From the NCBI GenBank assembly GCA_905221605.1, contig CAJNDS010002413.1:1-64000 (forward strand): a DNA stretch of 64,000 bases, read 5' to 3'. The position numbers and the translations under genes were made by a program. The notes beneath the pieces were generated by a model. It was given only the letters and a program-made list of their open reading frames with translations, was not told where the DNA came from and did no database searches. This document shows, one piece after another, positions 42,500 through 53,600 of this stretch; position 1 is the stretch's first letter; every line of letters starts with the position of its first letter. Source of the stretch: Symbiodinium natans. Its lineage: Eukaryota; Sar; Dinophyceae; Suessiales; Symbiodiniaceae.

Positions 42500-42930
42500 G
42501 TTTAGTGTTTAGGGTTTAGGGGGTTTAGGGTTTAGGGTTTAGGGTTTAGGGTTTAGGCTGGGGTTTGGGTTTAGGGTATTTTGGGTATAGGGGGTTTAGG
42601 GGGTTTAGGGGGGTTTAGGGGGGTTTAGGGGGGTTCGGGGGGTTTGGGGGGGTTAGGGGGGTTTAGGGGGGTTTAGGGGGGTTTAGGGGGGTTTAGGGGG
42701 GTTTGGGGTTAGGGGGTTTAGGGGGTTTAGGGGGTTTAGGGGGTTTAGGGGGTTTAGGGGGTTTAGGGGGTTTAGGGGGTTTAGGGGGTTTATCTCGCAA
42801 CGCAAACCCTTTGAACTAAACCCTAAACCCTAAATATACCCTAAGCCCTAAACCCTAAACCCTAAACCTGATAAACCCTAAACCCTAAGCCCTAATCCCT
42901 AAACATTTAACCTGAAAGCTTCACCTGAAC
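42500..42930. repeat. Telomere-variant array with growing G-runs
   Basis: TTTAGGG units pass into TTTAGGGGGG (about 42590-42705) and TTTAGGGGG (42712-42790), then switch to CCCTAAA orientation. Homogenised unit length in blocks indicates local tandem amplification. It probably lies in an intron. Confidence 0.9.
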
Positions 42931-43616
42931 CTTAAAGGCTAAACCCTAGATCTGTTGGGATCTTAACCAAATGCAAACGTAATACCTGTGCTTTCCTTTT
43001 CAAACTTCCCTGGAGCTATTGTGTCTCGTGTTGGCCCCCTTTGCTGACTCCTGCATTGATTTATGCAAGACTCAATCGATTATAGTGCCCGTATGGATCA
43101 CCTGCAACATGTCCATCCAAAACAATGTCCATTAACCTTGCATTGTCTATCCACATTGAAAACAAGGCGGAATCAACCCAACTCAAACCTCAATCAAGGA
43201 AGTCCCCAACTGAAGAATGCACTGGCCCAGGCAGCAGAAGCCCCAAGGAGATCCGAGCGGCTGCCATCAACTCAAAGGGATGCCACTCGCAAGCCAGGGC
43301 AGTAGTGATGTTTAAGCCTCGACCGGGCCCACCCTCTTAAGTTCTCTAACGGACGTTCCAAGGCATGTGGGTTCACTGCTAGGCTTGCGGCGCTCTACAG
43401 GAGACCCACATGTGCAGTTCAGGGCATATGCATGGATTTTAGGATTTTATAGGCTGTATGGCTTTGGAGCCAGGGCTAGCTTAATGCTAAGGTTTCAGCG
43501 ACTCGCGAAGGGTTGACGGCTGTTCGCTTTGTGTATTTGGCTTGTTGGGCTAGACGGTTATGTACGTCGAATGTAGTCTGCTGGGACGCTGGGATATGTG
43601 GAACCTCTTCCCCCAG

Positions 43617-44395
43617 GCAGGGAGCAAATGGCCATCTTGTTTGAGGACTGGTGTGCGTGCAATGGTGATTGGACCACTAGCTCGCTTGTGATCAGTTTCC
43701 GTTCAAGCACCACGACGAGACGACGTGGGGGCCGTCGATGGGTCACCTTCGCGCAGCTAGTTGAGAAGTACAAGAGCGAGGACGTGGCCCGAGCCATCAT
43801 CCAGAGCAAACTATCCGATCCGGTGCTTTCAAAGTCCCAAGTGAAACCGCATCCGGACGCGCCGGAGCGGGAAGACATGAAGCTCTTCCTGGTGTTCGAT
43901 CACGAGATCGAAGAAGAAGAGACGGAGGACATTTTGACCCAGATGATGTCGGCAACGGATGTGTGTGGTGGTGGGAGAAAGAGAAAGGGTGGCAAGAAAA
44001 GCAAGAGGAAAAGCAGCTCGTCGTCGGACGAGTCAGAGTCCGGCTCGTCGTCTGAGAGCAGCGACAGCAGCAGCAGTGCAAGCCCCAACGACCCCGACCC
44101 CGAGAAATCCAAGAATAGAAAGGGCAAGACAAGCAAGAGAAGCAAGAAAAACAAGAAAGCTAGCAGGAAGAGCAAGTCCAAGAAGAGCAAGAAAGAAAAG
44201 AAGTCAAGGACAGCCAAGGGCTCCCTCCAGAAGAAGCCTACTGCTGCGCAGCTTGAACGGAAGGCAAAGGAAGAACAGAAGAAGGAAGCGGAGAAGCAGG
44301 AGAAGGAGAAGGAGAGGGCTGAGAAGAAGCTACTGAAGGAAAAGGAAAGGGAAGAGACTGCTGAGAGAAAGTCGTTGGTCAGGGACGGCAAGAAG
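43617..44395 (+). CDS. Lys/Ser-rich dinoflagellate family gene, exon a
   Basis: Acceptor CTTCCCCCAG, starting in phase 1. The N-part reads MAILFEDWCACNGDWTTSSL, then RRGGRRWVTFAQLVEKY and QVKPHPDAPEREDMKLF, blocks that I associate with a repetitive dinoflagellate family (F/Y-x-D-W ... R-R-G-G-R-R). A Ser/Glu-rich segment and a long Lys-rich coiled-coil stretch (KKSKRKSSSSSDESES; EEQKKEAEKQEKEKERAEKK) follow. It ends RDGKK|GTGGGC in phase 0, which matches 44601. Confidence 0.7.
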
Positions 44396-44600
44396 GTGGG
44401 CGTGCCTGGTGTGTAATATGGTTGTCTTAGCATTATATATATATATATATATAGGATGTAGGGTCTAGTGTTAAGGCCTTAAGGGTTTAGGGTTTGGGGT
44501 TCAGGATCAAACGTTTAGTACTTAGGGTTTAGGGCTGCAGCGCCTGCTGTAGTGGACACCGAGACTATAGAATGTCTCGAAGTGCCTAGGTGATATGCAG

Positions 44601-44741
44601 GTGCATTGCGCGGAGCCATGTTCTGCACGCGTGCCCAACCCACCAGAAGGAAGGAACCTGGACCTCCAAGAGATAGACTACAAGGAGTTAAAGTCCAGCT
44701 CGTTGTCCTTTGCACCAGACCCAACCTTGAAGCCCAAAAAG
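44601..44741 (+). CDS. Same gene, exon b
   Basis: Acceptor GTGATATGCAG, phase 0 to phase 0. It reads VHCAEPCSARVPNPPEGRNL, then DYKELKSSSLSFAPDPTLKP, and ends AAAAAG|GTTTAC. The preceding intron (44396-44600) contains TTTAGGG-type sequence at about 44484-44535. Confidence 0.6.
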
Positions 44742-45133
44742 GTTTACGATGTAAAATGGGCTCCGAGCTTCAAACCTGAATCCTGATACGTGCTGAGCTT
44801 CTGCGCCCCAAGCCCCAAAGCCCGTCAGCCTCCAAACTCTGAGCCCTGTTGAGCTGACTTCTAGCAAGCCCTAGGCGCCCATGGACGTAGCACACCTTAT
44901 AGATTAAGCCTTGGAAGTAGACCCTGGAACCCTGCAAAAGGTTCAGAAAAATGCCAATCTTTAGCCTTCCTCTTCAAGGATTGTTCTAGCAACGGGTACG
45001 TGCCCCTACAATATGCATATTCTATGTGCAGTTTGCGCGGTCATTGCGCGTAGCCTCTATGTTTAAACGGTTTGGCGCCTGAACTCAACTACTGCTGCAC
45101 CTGACTCCTGAAGACATTATTGCTCCATGGCAG

Positions 45134-45246
45134 GCGATTGATGCCCTCAACCTGAAGATCCAAGATGCCTGCGTGCGCGAAGACAAGATCAACGTCTTGT
45201 TCCATGGCTTCCTGAGTGGGGGGTCAGGAATGTACAATCTCGGACG
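45134..45246 (+). CDS. Same gene, exon c
   Basis: Acceptor CCATGGCAG, phase 0. It reads AIDALNLKIQDACVREDKIN, then VLFHGFLSGGSGMYNLG. It ends GGACG|GTGCAG in phase 2, matching the next exon. The following intron (45247-45395) is filled with degenerate CCCTAAA units. Confidence 0.6.
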
Positions 45247-45395
45247 GTGCAGGGCCCTGGCTTGCTCGATCTTTCTTGTCTCTAGACCCTAAACACTAAA
45301 CCCGCGGGCCCCTAGACCCTACACCTGTAAGTCTAAATCCTAAATTCCCTAAGCCCTATAAGCCCTAAACCCTATACAAACGATGCAGCGCACAG

Positions 45396-45593
45396 TTATG
45401 TGAGGCCGGACAAAGTCAAGACCCCGTTGCTGGCTGAGATGAAGGACCAAAAGAACAAGCTGCAACGGGAGCGTGATGACGTGCAAAAACAGCTCGATGC
45501 CGGTCAGGCGGGGGTTATTTCTAGACAAGCCATCCAGTTTAACAAAATAGAAAAGCGAAGCCTCAAGTGCATGCAAAAGGGCTGCCCTGTCAG
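45396..45593 (+). CDS. Same gene, exon d (coiled coil)
   Basis: Acceptor GCGCACAG, phase 2. It reads YVRPDKVKTPLLAEMKDQKN, KLQRERDDVQKQLDAG and FNKIEKRSLKCMQKGCPV. It is a helical region typical of this family's middle part. It ends TGTCAG|GTTAGG in phase 2, exactly matching 45642 across a 48-nt intron. Confidence 0.65.
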
Positions 45594-45641
45594 GTTAGGC
45601 TTTTCATGTTGTCACATAAAAACAAAATAATAATCTTCCAG

Positions 45642-45741
45642 AGCTCCTGGCCAGTTCAAGAACTTGGCCAACAAGCTCACGTCAGCCAAAAAAGTGATGC
45701 ATGATTTTGGGACCTTCATGCGGTCAATGACAGCGCAGTGA
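45642..45741 (+). CDS. Same gene, exon e with stop
   Basis: Acceptor TAATCTTCCAG. It completes an Arg codon, then reads APGQFKNLANKLTSAKKVMH, then DFGTFMRSMTAQ, and stops at TGA 45739-45741. The block C-P-V-R-x-P-G-Q-F-K-N-L is conserved in the family as I remember it. In other members the protein continues towards the GDSAKV block, so the stop may be a true end, or this may be one half of a larger gene skipped by alternative splicing. Confidence 0.65.
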
Positions 45742-45871
45742 ACAGAGGGAAATGCTCATCGCAACGGCGATGCAGTTTTGCTGGCTGTGTTGAACACGGC
45801 CTGGGTTGCCGATGCAGACTTGTTGGCGTGAGTTGGTGCGGGCATCAGGGCAGGGGATTCCTAAACCACCC

Positions 45872-46056
45872 AGATGCCAGCTGCCGATCTTGTGCTCTTT
45901 TGCCAGAGATCTAGCCTAGAAGAAGCTAAAGAAGCTGATGTCACGACAACTTCTAGTCTTCGACCTGCCCTGGGTGCCTTAGAACCTGACTGTAGGATCC
46001 AACTGTGTGCTGCTTTTGGGTTTCTTGCCAGCTCAGAGGCAGCTGGTGAGATTTAG
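45872..46056 (+). CDS. Possible following exon
   Basis: After AACCACCCAG, the frame reads MPAADLVLFCQRSSLEEAKE and RPALGALEPDCRIQL, with a stop at 46054. It is protein-like. Relation to the preceding gene unknown. Confidence 0.35.
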
Positions 46057-46269
46057 GTGCTAGTGAGGCATGAAGGATTCATGCACGGGGCAAGCTTGGC
46101 CGCAAGCTTTATAGTCATCCAGCGATCGCGCGCCGAAAAGCAAGGGCAACTGCAATAGACTGCAATGCTGCCATTTTGTAACGACTCTGTTGCGATCGCA
46201 AGTGCATGCAGCCATGTGTAGCTGTGCGCATGCTTGTATGCTGCATTTCTTAAAACGCTTCGGCCTGCG

Positions 46270-46725
46270 CGCACGTTGGTGAGACAAGTGTAAGTGCATG
46301 TGCGTGTTGTACAAATGTACGTGTTTCTGTGTGCTACGTGCGTCTGTGTGTGGCTTGATCGACAGTTTCGTGCATGCGCGTGCGCGTGCGTAGTACACGT
46401 GCGTGCGTACGTTTGTGCATGTGCATGTGACTGCACTACTTGCATGACCTGTGTCCGCGCGTGTGCACGCGTACGTGGCTTCGCCACAGGGGGGGGGGGG
46501 CACGCGTGCGTGCTACGTGATGATTAAGTGTTTGTGCCACAAAGCGTGCGCGTGCGTGCGTGCGTGCGTGCGTGCGTTTGCCCACGCGTGTGTGTGTGCG
46601 CGCCTGCGTGCGTGGTTGGGTGGGTGGGTGGGTGGGTGTGTGTGCGTGTGCACGTGCGCGTGCGCGTGTGCGTGCGCGCGCGTGCGTGTGTGCGTGTGCG
46701 TGTGTGCGTGTGCGTGTGTGCGTGG

Positions 46726-46791
<66 letters not shown>

Positions 46792-46793
46792 AC
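46270..46793. repeat. TG/CGTG microsatellite block
   Basis: GTGCGTGCGTGC variants, a G-run (46490-46500), GGGTGGGTGGGT, then pure (TG)n from 46736 to 46788. Frames rich in Cys/Val or His/Thr here are artefacts. Alternating purine-pyrimidine sequence of this kind is Z-DNA prone. Confidence 0.9.
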
Positions 46794-46799
46794 TCTGTT

Positions 46800-48420
46800 T
46801 GTGCGGGTCTTTGTCTATACAAAGTGTGCTGTGGTTGCATCTTTCCTGTCTGCACACATGGCAGCAAGAGTATGCGCCTACAGGACCACCTGGTACCAGT
46901 TGCAGATTGTAGCGGATTGTAGCGCTGCATAAAACTTTGGCTTTGCTACTACTTGTCCAAACTCTGTATAGGCAACTCCTTCTGTACCATCTGCTTGCAA
47001 GCAAGCATGTTTAGCTGATTCTACCCTGCACCTTTAACAAGCTAGTACGCAGTAGGAAAGACTTGCAGGCCACGGCTCCTCGGTCCTCGAGCAGGCTATC
47101 GACGATGTTGCTTCTGGAGTTGCATGCCTTGTCTTGGCTTTGGTCATTTGTTAGCCCAAAGCCATGGTCAGGTGGGGTCTTTCAGACAGGTTTTCCTGAG
47201 GGTCTTTCAGAAAGGTTTTCCGAGTTAAGTCTTCTGCTCCTTTCTGGTCTACCGCCCATTTCAAAACAAAGCCTTCGCTTCAGTGGTGTGATGTAATTGT
47301 CGGCTTTGTTCTAAACAGAGCCCCAGCAAACACCTGCTCTCAACCCAAGCTACGACAGCGCCCTGCGAAACTCATGGTGATCAAGACCCTTCGCCCAGTA
47401 TAGGTCAAACCTTCCCTTGTCCTAAGAGCCCTGAAACCCCAGTAGCTGGATCGGAGCTTTAAAGCCCCAACCCAAAACCCCAACACCTTCAGCCCGATTC
47501 AGATTTTGTTGGGACTCGTCAAATCAGTGATGCACTCTGGGATCAAAGAGGCCCAAGGAGTTTGGGGGTTAGAGGTGCGAGGAGTTTAGGGTTTAGGGTG
47601 TAAATAGACTGCCAGGGTTTAAGCGGATGCCCTATACTGTCTGAGAGGATCTCGTATTGCGAAATCCCGATAACCTGCAATACGTCTCAAGCTTTGTCTC
47701 CCAACTTTGTCTCGCTACTAGTCCTTGTCAGGATCAGAAGGCCGAGGGTATAGCTGAGATGGGCTAATTGTTCAGGGCTTTAGGCTCTGGAACCCTGAAG
47801 CTCCAAGTATCTCCAAGCCAAGGCCACCAGTATGCACCGCGCCATGGAGACGATTCGCGCAGTCGCTCGAGTGTCTTCCCTGCACGGTGTTTAAGCTTTG
47901 GTAGTGGCAGGTTCACTACCTCTTCTGCAACATTGCAACAGTCCTCTATCCAGCACAGTGACTCTTATATCAGCTCAGGGTTACTGAGGGATGTGGGGCT
48001 GGTGTTGGTTGTCCTTACGGTTTATAAAGGTTTGCAAGCCTTGTCAACGAGCGTATTATATGCAAGCAGGTGCTCTCCACACAGTGCGCAAACATGGTGC
48101 ACACATTCAACTTCATGGGCCAGACATGCTCAGTGGGCCTTTCCCTCTGAAGCAGCCATCAGGACTCGAACAGCCTGGCCCACGAAGAATTGAGAAAATT
48201 GGGCAAGCTTTCTGGCAAGAACGATGCGAGAGACTTCTGGAAATTTTGCAAGGTACCCGTTGAGACTTGCCTGTACTTGTGTCGTTTGTCGATCTAGCTG
48301 CTTATTTTCTGGGAGTCACAGTTGTGCATTCTTGAATGGGCTTCCATTTTGACATAATCATACTTAATTGTTTTTTTCTGTCGTTTCATGCCTTACCGCA
48401 TTACCCCTTAAGTTGCCTTT
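46800..48420. other. No gene recognised
   Basis: Unique mixed DNA with short frames, for example at 47768-48193 and 47991-48263, that overlap each other. A brief TTTAGGG remnant is at 47585-47600. Probably intron(s) upstream of the 48.4-kb exon. Confidence 0.4.
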
Positions 48421-48429
48421 TGGGGGGCT

Positions 48430-49180
48430 TCTGCAAGGACAGCACTTTTGTACGAGCCCCTGTCAAAGATGACAGCAAAGAGTGCGGCTGGTCGTACAAA
48501 GACTTGGAAGTTGTTCCTGTCCATCAGATAATGGCATACTTGTTTGACACTGTCGGCCTGAAGATTGACATGGAGGATGTTAGGGAATTTTGGCGATTCT
48601 CGCGGGAAGAGGTCTGCGAGCCGTGGGCACTGTATTCACCAGCAACAGAGCGACACATCCCTTTAGGACTGTATGGTGACTCTGCAAAAGTTGAGACGGA
48701 GTTCGGTTCTTACAAGGTGCTTGGTGTGTTTGCGAACCTTCCCCTGTTTCGACCTTCGAGGACCAGGTATTCGCGGTGGCTACTGTTTAGTATCAGAGAA
48801 GAGGAAGTCCTAGCACCATGGACGATGAATGAGATTTACAGGCACATTGTCTGGTCTTGCAATATCTTGTTTCATGGACTCCACCCAAGTCGTGGAATTG
48901 ACGGGCAAGCTTTGTCAGGAAAACATGTGGGAAAACCCATCTGTTCTGGCGGTCAAGTCTTTACAGTCACCGAACTTCGGGGTGATTGGGCGTATCACAA
49001 GCAAACGTTCCGCTTCAAAGCTTCATGGACGGGGCACGACATTTGTTTCAAGTGCCCGGCGCGCAGAGCAAAAGCTCTTCCTGAAGACCTGTATCAGAAT
49101 GTTCAAGCGGATGCAAAGTGGCTACAGGAAGAGTTTGACACTGCTGGTTTCTTGCGTGAACGCTTGCCGGGTGATGACCC
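48430..49180 (+). CDS. Dinoflagellate GDSAKV family exon
   Basis: The longest natural-looking exon in the block (about 250 codons). Blocks in order: SYKDLEVVPVHQIMAYLFDT, HIPLGLYGDSAKVETEFGSY, KVLGVFANLPLFRPSRTRYS, RWLLFSIREEE, GQVFTVTELRGDWAYHKQTF and GHDICFKCPARRAK with a C-x2-C pair. I know this as a recurrent, multi-copy dinoflagellate protein whose function is not established. Repetitiveness suggests a mobile or retro-copied origin. The frame stays open to 49251, but the likely end is a GTGATG donor after RERLPG (about 49170). Confidence 0.65.
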
Positions 49181-49506
49181 TTGTTGCTTGGCAGATGCAA
49201 CTTGCTCTGCGTTCTGGCTGCGGTGGTCTGCTGCTGCGCACTGCATTTGCTAGCTTGTCCTGCGGGGTTTGTATACTGCAGTTTTTGCACGTTTTGCGGG
49301 GCGCCTTTTCCCGTGTAGTTATACATTAGACCCTTTCGGTGCCTCCGCGGCAGAACTGTTGAGGTCAAGGCTGGTTTTGTTGAAACTTTGAAGGCGCAGT
49401 TTAAGGACTTGTTCTGATATTTGAGTTGCCTGCCCTCATGTGCGCTTTTTGGCGAAAACCCTTATGGCTATGTTCGGGTAAATCTCCTTAGGTTGACCAA
49501 CCTGAG

Positions 49507-49628
49507 GCCCTCTCATCCTGCTCTATGGCTTTCACCCTGATGTTGTGAAATGGTGCAGTATGCACACGCTCAACCTTGGACTGTGTTTCATCTGCAACGG
49601 CTGCAGCCTGAAGTTTTGTCGCATGCCA
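49507..49628 (+). CDS. Same family, GFHPD exon
   Basis: An open segment after CCAACCTGAG that starts with no Met. It reads LLYGFHPDVVKWCSMHTLNL, then GLCFICNGCSLKFCRMP, and ends at the consensus donor GTAAGC (49629) in phase 0. The H-P-x-x-V-K-W-C-S-M/L-H-x-x-N-L-G block is strongly conserved in the dinoflagellate family and follows the GDSAKV block in other members. Confidence 0.7.
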
Positions 49629-49719
49629 GTAAGCTTTGTTATTTCGTTGGTTTTGAAAATTGTCTAACCACCCTGTGTCCAGATTTGCTCACAAAAGTGC
49701 AAAATGCAAATTTATCTGA

Positions 49720-49897
49720 CGCGCGGTTATGTCTTTGAATCAACCAAGGCTGATGCTCTACCAGGCTGGCTTTTGGAACAACGCAGAGCTTCCGTTCAAG
49801 GAAGCGCTCCCCGGAATCTATGCAAACTTTCGGTTGTTTTGCCGGCAACGTCGAATCAAGTGCAGCCAACCTATGTTCACCGAACGCCTGGACACTT
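49720..49897 (+). CDS. Same family, QAGFW exon
   Basis: The frame reads RLMLYQAGFWNNAELPFKEA, LPGIYANFRLFCRQRRIKCS, then QPMFTERL. This is the next conserved block (F-x-x-F-K/R-x-W/F-C-x-x-x-x-I-x-C-S-Q). The acceptor is unclear: CAACCAAG at 49748 gives phase 2, which does not match the upstream donor, so a frame break or another exon is possible. Confidence 0.55.
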
Positions 49898-50392
49898 GAT
49901 TGCCGTTATGTTAGCCAGAGTTTATTTGGTTTCAGGCTCCACTTGTGTTCAGTTCGCTTTTCAAAGCTAGCTTCATGTATAGGCAGCTGGCTCCCTATGT
50001 CTTATAGATAGAAGTGTCTTTACAACATGACAATGTCGAACATTTTCTTACTTGTAGGATCTAGGGCAAAGGTCCATCCAACGACCTTTTCTTCATTCGA
50101 GATGCAGTAGAACGCAGGCCAGGCTCCATCGCTGAGCCATGTTCAGCGTGATGTGGTTTGCCTCGGTCGATATGTGTCATCAGCTTGGTGTGGCTGACGT
50201 AATCAGCTCTCTCTAGATTGTATTGCATGGGCTTAAAAGGTCTGGGACCTGCAGTGAGCCTAACTGGTCTGGGGGCTGCAGAGGCTGCAGGTTCTTGACA
50301 TGCTACTTGATGAATTCCCAAGGCCCCCGTTAGTACCTGTACCTTGGCAGAGAAACGATTTGATCGATTTGGCTCTACATGGTGAACCATCT

Positions 50393-50575
50393 GAGGTCAT
50401 CAAGAAGGATGGCAAAACAAAGATGACTTGCAAGGCCTTCAATGGCCGGGTCATTACAGAATGGCTGGCGTCATGCTTACGCTCTGCTGCAGAGGGACAT
50501 TGCTGTCGCAATGCTGATGAGAGAATACCCTTGGCAGCTGCATGTATGCCACTGTGCTGGGTTACGCTTCATGAG
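50393..50575 (+). CDS. Same family, KAFNGRV exon
   Basis: After AACCATCTGAG the frame reads VIKKDGKTKMTCKAFNGRVI, then TEWLASCLRSAAEG and NADERIPLAAACM. The K-A-Y/F-N-G-R-V-x-x-E-W-L-A block closes the recognisable part of the family. The upstream frame from 50300 is also open. The donor may be GTTTGG at 50576. Confidence 0.6.
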
Positions 50576-50639
50576 GTTTGGGCCAGTGCATTCCAATTCT
50601 TGCACAGATCTTTGTGTGATATGGATCAAGTCGATTGAC

Positions 50640-53600
50640 ATGACACACGTGCATGGCTGGCAGGCAATTTCCAGGAGGCTTCTGAGTGCGCCTACAGAGT
50701 ACTCAACGAGCTCATGAACCCATCTGCTGATCACCTGTGCTGTCTTAGGAAACCCTCACAGGTGCCCTCCCCGTTCTTCCCCGCTTTACTATACACCTGA
50801 ACCACCCTCCCTGAGCCCTCTAATGCAGCAAGGGACCTGCAAGCTGCGTGCCCTGACCCTCAGGACATCGTTGGCGAAATTTTTCGGTCTGATGGAGCGA
50901 AATGGCCGGCGACTGCATCCCAGCAGCATTTCGAAGGTTCAGCAGCAGCACCATGGTGCTTCTGATGCCCTAAACCCGAAATGCAAATAAACACTAAGCC
51001 CTAAACCCTAAACCTTTCGCCCTTAAACTGTGTTGCAAAACCCCAAAACTCTGTAATTAACAAACCCAAACCAAACCCTGTGCTGTGATGATCTTGCTGG
51101 GTCCTGTCCTACTTTGATCTTTGATCATTGATTGATCACAAAGCAATAATGCGTATGCAGATGACATCCAGATATGTCAGCGTATCATTGTCTGCAAAAC
51201 AAGGACCCCAAGCGCTGCGGACCAGTTGTATCAAGAGGGCCTGCAATACATTGAATGTCACAAAGAGCTGTGTCGAATGAGCATCAGGCTGGGCTCAGAG
51301 GGATGCTGCCCTTCAACGAGACTTCTGTGACATTATGTGCTGGCCAAACAATGCAGGGTGCTGAAAACAGTCAAGATGTACGAAGAAGATGAAGTGCAGC
51401 AAGTAGCTAGTCAAGGTATAGGCAGAGCCTGTTCTTCTGAGTCGCAGGTTCAAATGCAGGCGTAAAGAAAGATCCCAGAATCAGCTTCATATACGTCACT
51501 TCTATAAATTGGCATCTGCTTCAGCTGCCAATTTATGATGTTCGTGAAATCTGACCATCAACCTTGCAGCAGGCTGTCAGCAGAACAAACGCCCTGGAGG
51601 CTAGTTCCGAAGATTCATGCCGCGCGGCCGCAGATATGTAAGAAACAACATGCAGCGTCGCGACGTGTGTTTCCAATGTTGTAACAGCACGTGTGTGGTA
51701 GAACTATACAGGGTCCTCGAGTGTGTGTGTGTGTGTGCATGTGTGTGTGTGTGTGTCTCTGTGCGTTGTGTTAACTACTTTGATTGGCGGCCAAGTACGG
51801 TACACTCTATATATATATATATCTATATATGTAGAGCTAGGGGTTTCAGACTCAGTGGTGAAGATCTCGTAGGTGTGCCCATTGTTTAAACATTCTGCGA
51901 GTTTTTTTTGAGGAGTGAGGACAAATAGTGTACAGCGTGTACAGGTTTTTGTTTTTGCGGAGTATTTTTCAGGTTGAGCAATGAGCAAGGAAGATGCCAG
52001 CTCCAGCACTTTAGATCTACAGGCTAAGTACCATTCATCTATGAATGTTCGTGATTTTTCTTCATCCTTCACCCGTGAGCTTTTGAGGCTCTGGCGCACA
52101 TGCTGCACTCCATCCGGAGATACCGCAACTTGTGCGCGCATGTAGTCGCATTTCTAGAACCCAGCAAGGGTGGCAAAAGGAGTTTTGCTTTAAAAATTGA
52201 CACGTTTTACCCCGTTCTGGCTGTCCAGCCGCCAAGTAGCCAGTAGCAAGAGACTGCTTTGACTATGAGTTTGGCAAATGCGCAGCAGCTGAGGCAGCAA
52301 CCCCCGGCATTACCACTGCTTTTCTGATGAAAGTATGATGAGCTGGCTTAAACGCGCCCAGCCTAAATTTTCAGGGAGATAGTCCTGCCATGATGCAGGA
52401 AAGTTGCCACTTCTGCGCACTTCTCTCTTGCCAGTGCAAGTACATGTATTTACAACCTGACCTAAATCTCTGCGATCTGCACTGTGTCGAGAGGCTTTCT
52501 TTGGGCAATGTGACGGGTAACAAGGCAGCAGCAATCCTCAGACACTAGAGCACTTTACACTGAACCTTGTAGAAGTTTTATTCAGGCAACGCTTTTGCAG
52601 GGTGCTGCGCAGGGAATAACGCCCGACTTGATGACTCCTGAGCCTTGAAGATTTTGGTGTTCCATCGCCAGAGCTGATCGTTTAGGGCCAGGCTTTATGT
52701 AAACGAATGAGTTGATTCATCAGGGGTCATGGGGTTGATGTCTTTGCTGGGTGAGATGTGAAATATGGGCTGCGGAACAAGTTTAATTTGCCAGGCTTTC
52801 TTGTGTCAAGGTTGCAGTCCTCTTGCTTAGACAGTATTGTCTTAATCGGGACACTTTCGAAAGATATGCTGCTGACTGTTTGGGAGATCTAAGAAGCCTA
52901 TCGTCGCGGTCACGCACAGAAGCAAGCCGGCTTCGCCATCAAGATGGCCAAGTTAAGGTGGGGCATCTTGAGAAGCCATTATGAGCATGTACTGGCTAGC
53001 AGCGGCTAGCAGATACTGGGACAGTACAAGCAAAGTTGTGTCACAGGCTTCGAGCGATGCGGATACACGTGCGCAAGCTTCTGGGCTGCAGTTGCTGACA
53101 TGATCACCCTGTGGAATCGCCGACTGTGCCCTTGCCAAGATATTTTGCACCCATCCCAGGCTGAATGCTTCCTCGAAGCGCCGCCGCTAACAGCAGTCTG
53201 TGGGAAGAGCGTCAAAAAACGGAGTGGCGCTGATGAGATCACCACTTTTCGACAGAGTTTGCACCTGCAACTTTGGTTCTGTTATTCTAGAAGTTGAAGC
53301 TGCGCTGGTCTGGCGAGATCGAACGCATGATGCAAATCCCCTAGGCTGTGGGAAATTATGCTAAATAATGCTGCACCACCTAGTGCGTCCGTTCGAGCAG
53401 ACTCAAACGCACGCATGTTAGTGACAGCAACCTGATCAGCTGACTTTTGGGCCATTCCGGTAAGTATATTGCATTCCGCATATTTGATCAGCTTTTGCAT
53501 CACTCCCGTGATGTAGCCATCGTGTAATTTGGGCTTTCGGTTTCCATGCTTTCTTTGCCACTCGGAGTTTCGAAGCATGTTTCGCTATACTGTGCCTCTG

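Noticed and set aside
43900-44433. 177-codon Ser/Phe/Leu-rich minus-strand frame
   Set aside because: It is the antisense of the Lys/Glu/Ser-rich plus-strand exon, whose joins to three downstream exons are phase-consistent.
46294-47004. Cys/Val-rich and His/Thr-rich frames of 113-164 codons
   Set aside because: They result from the TG/CGTG microsatellite; all frames on both strands are open.
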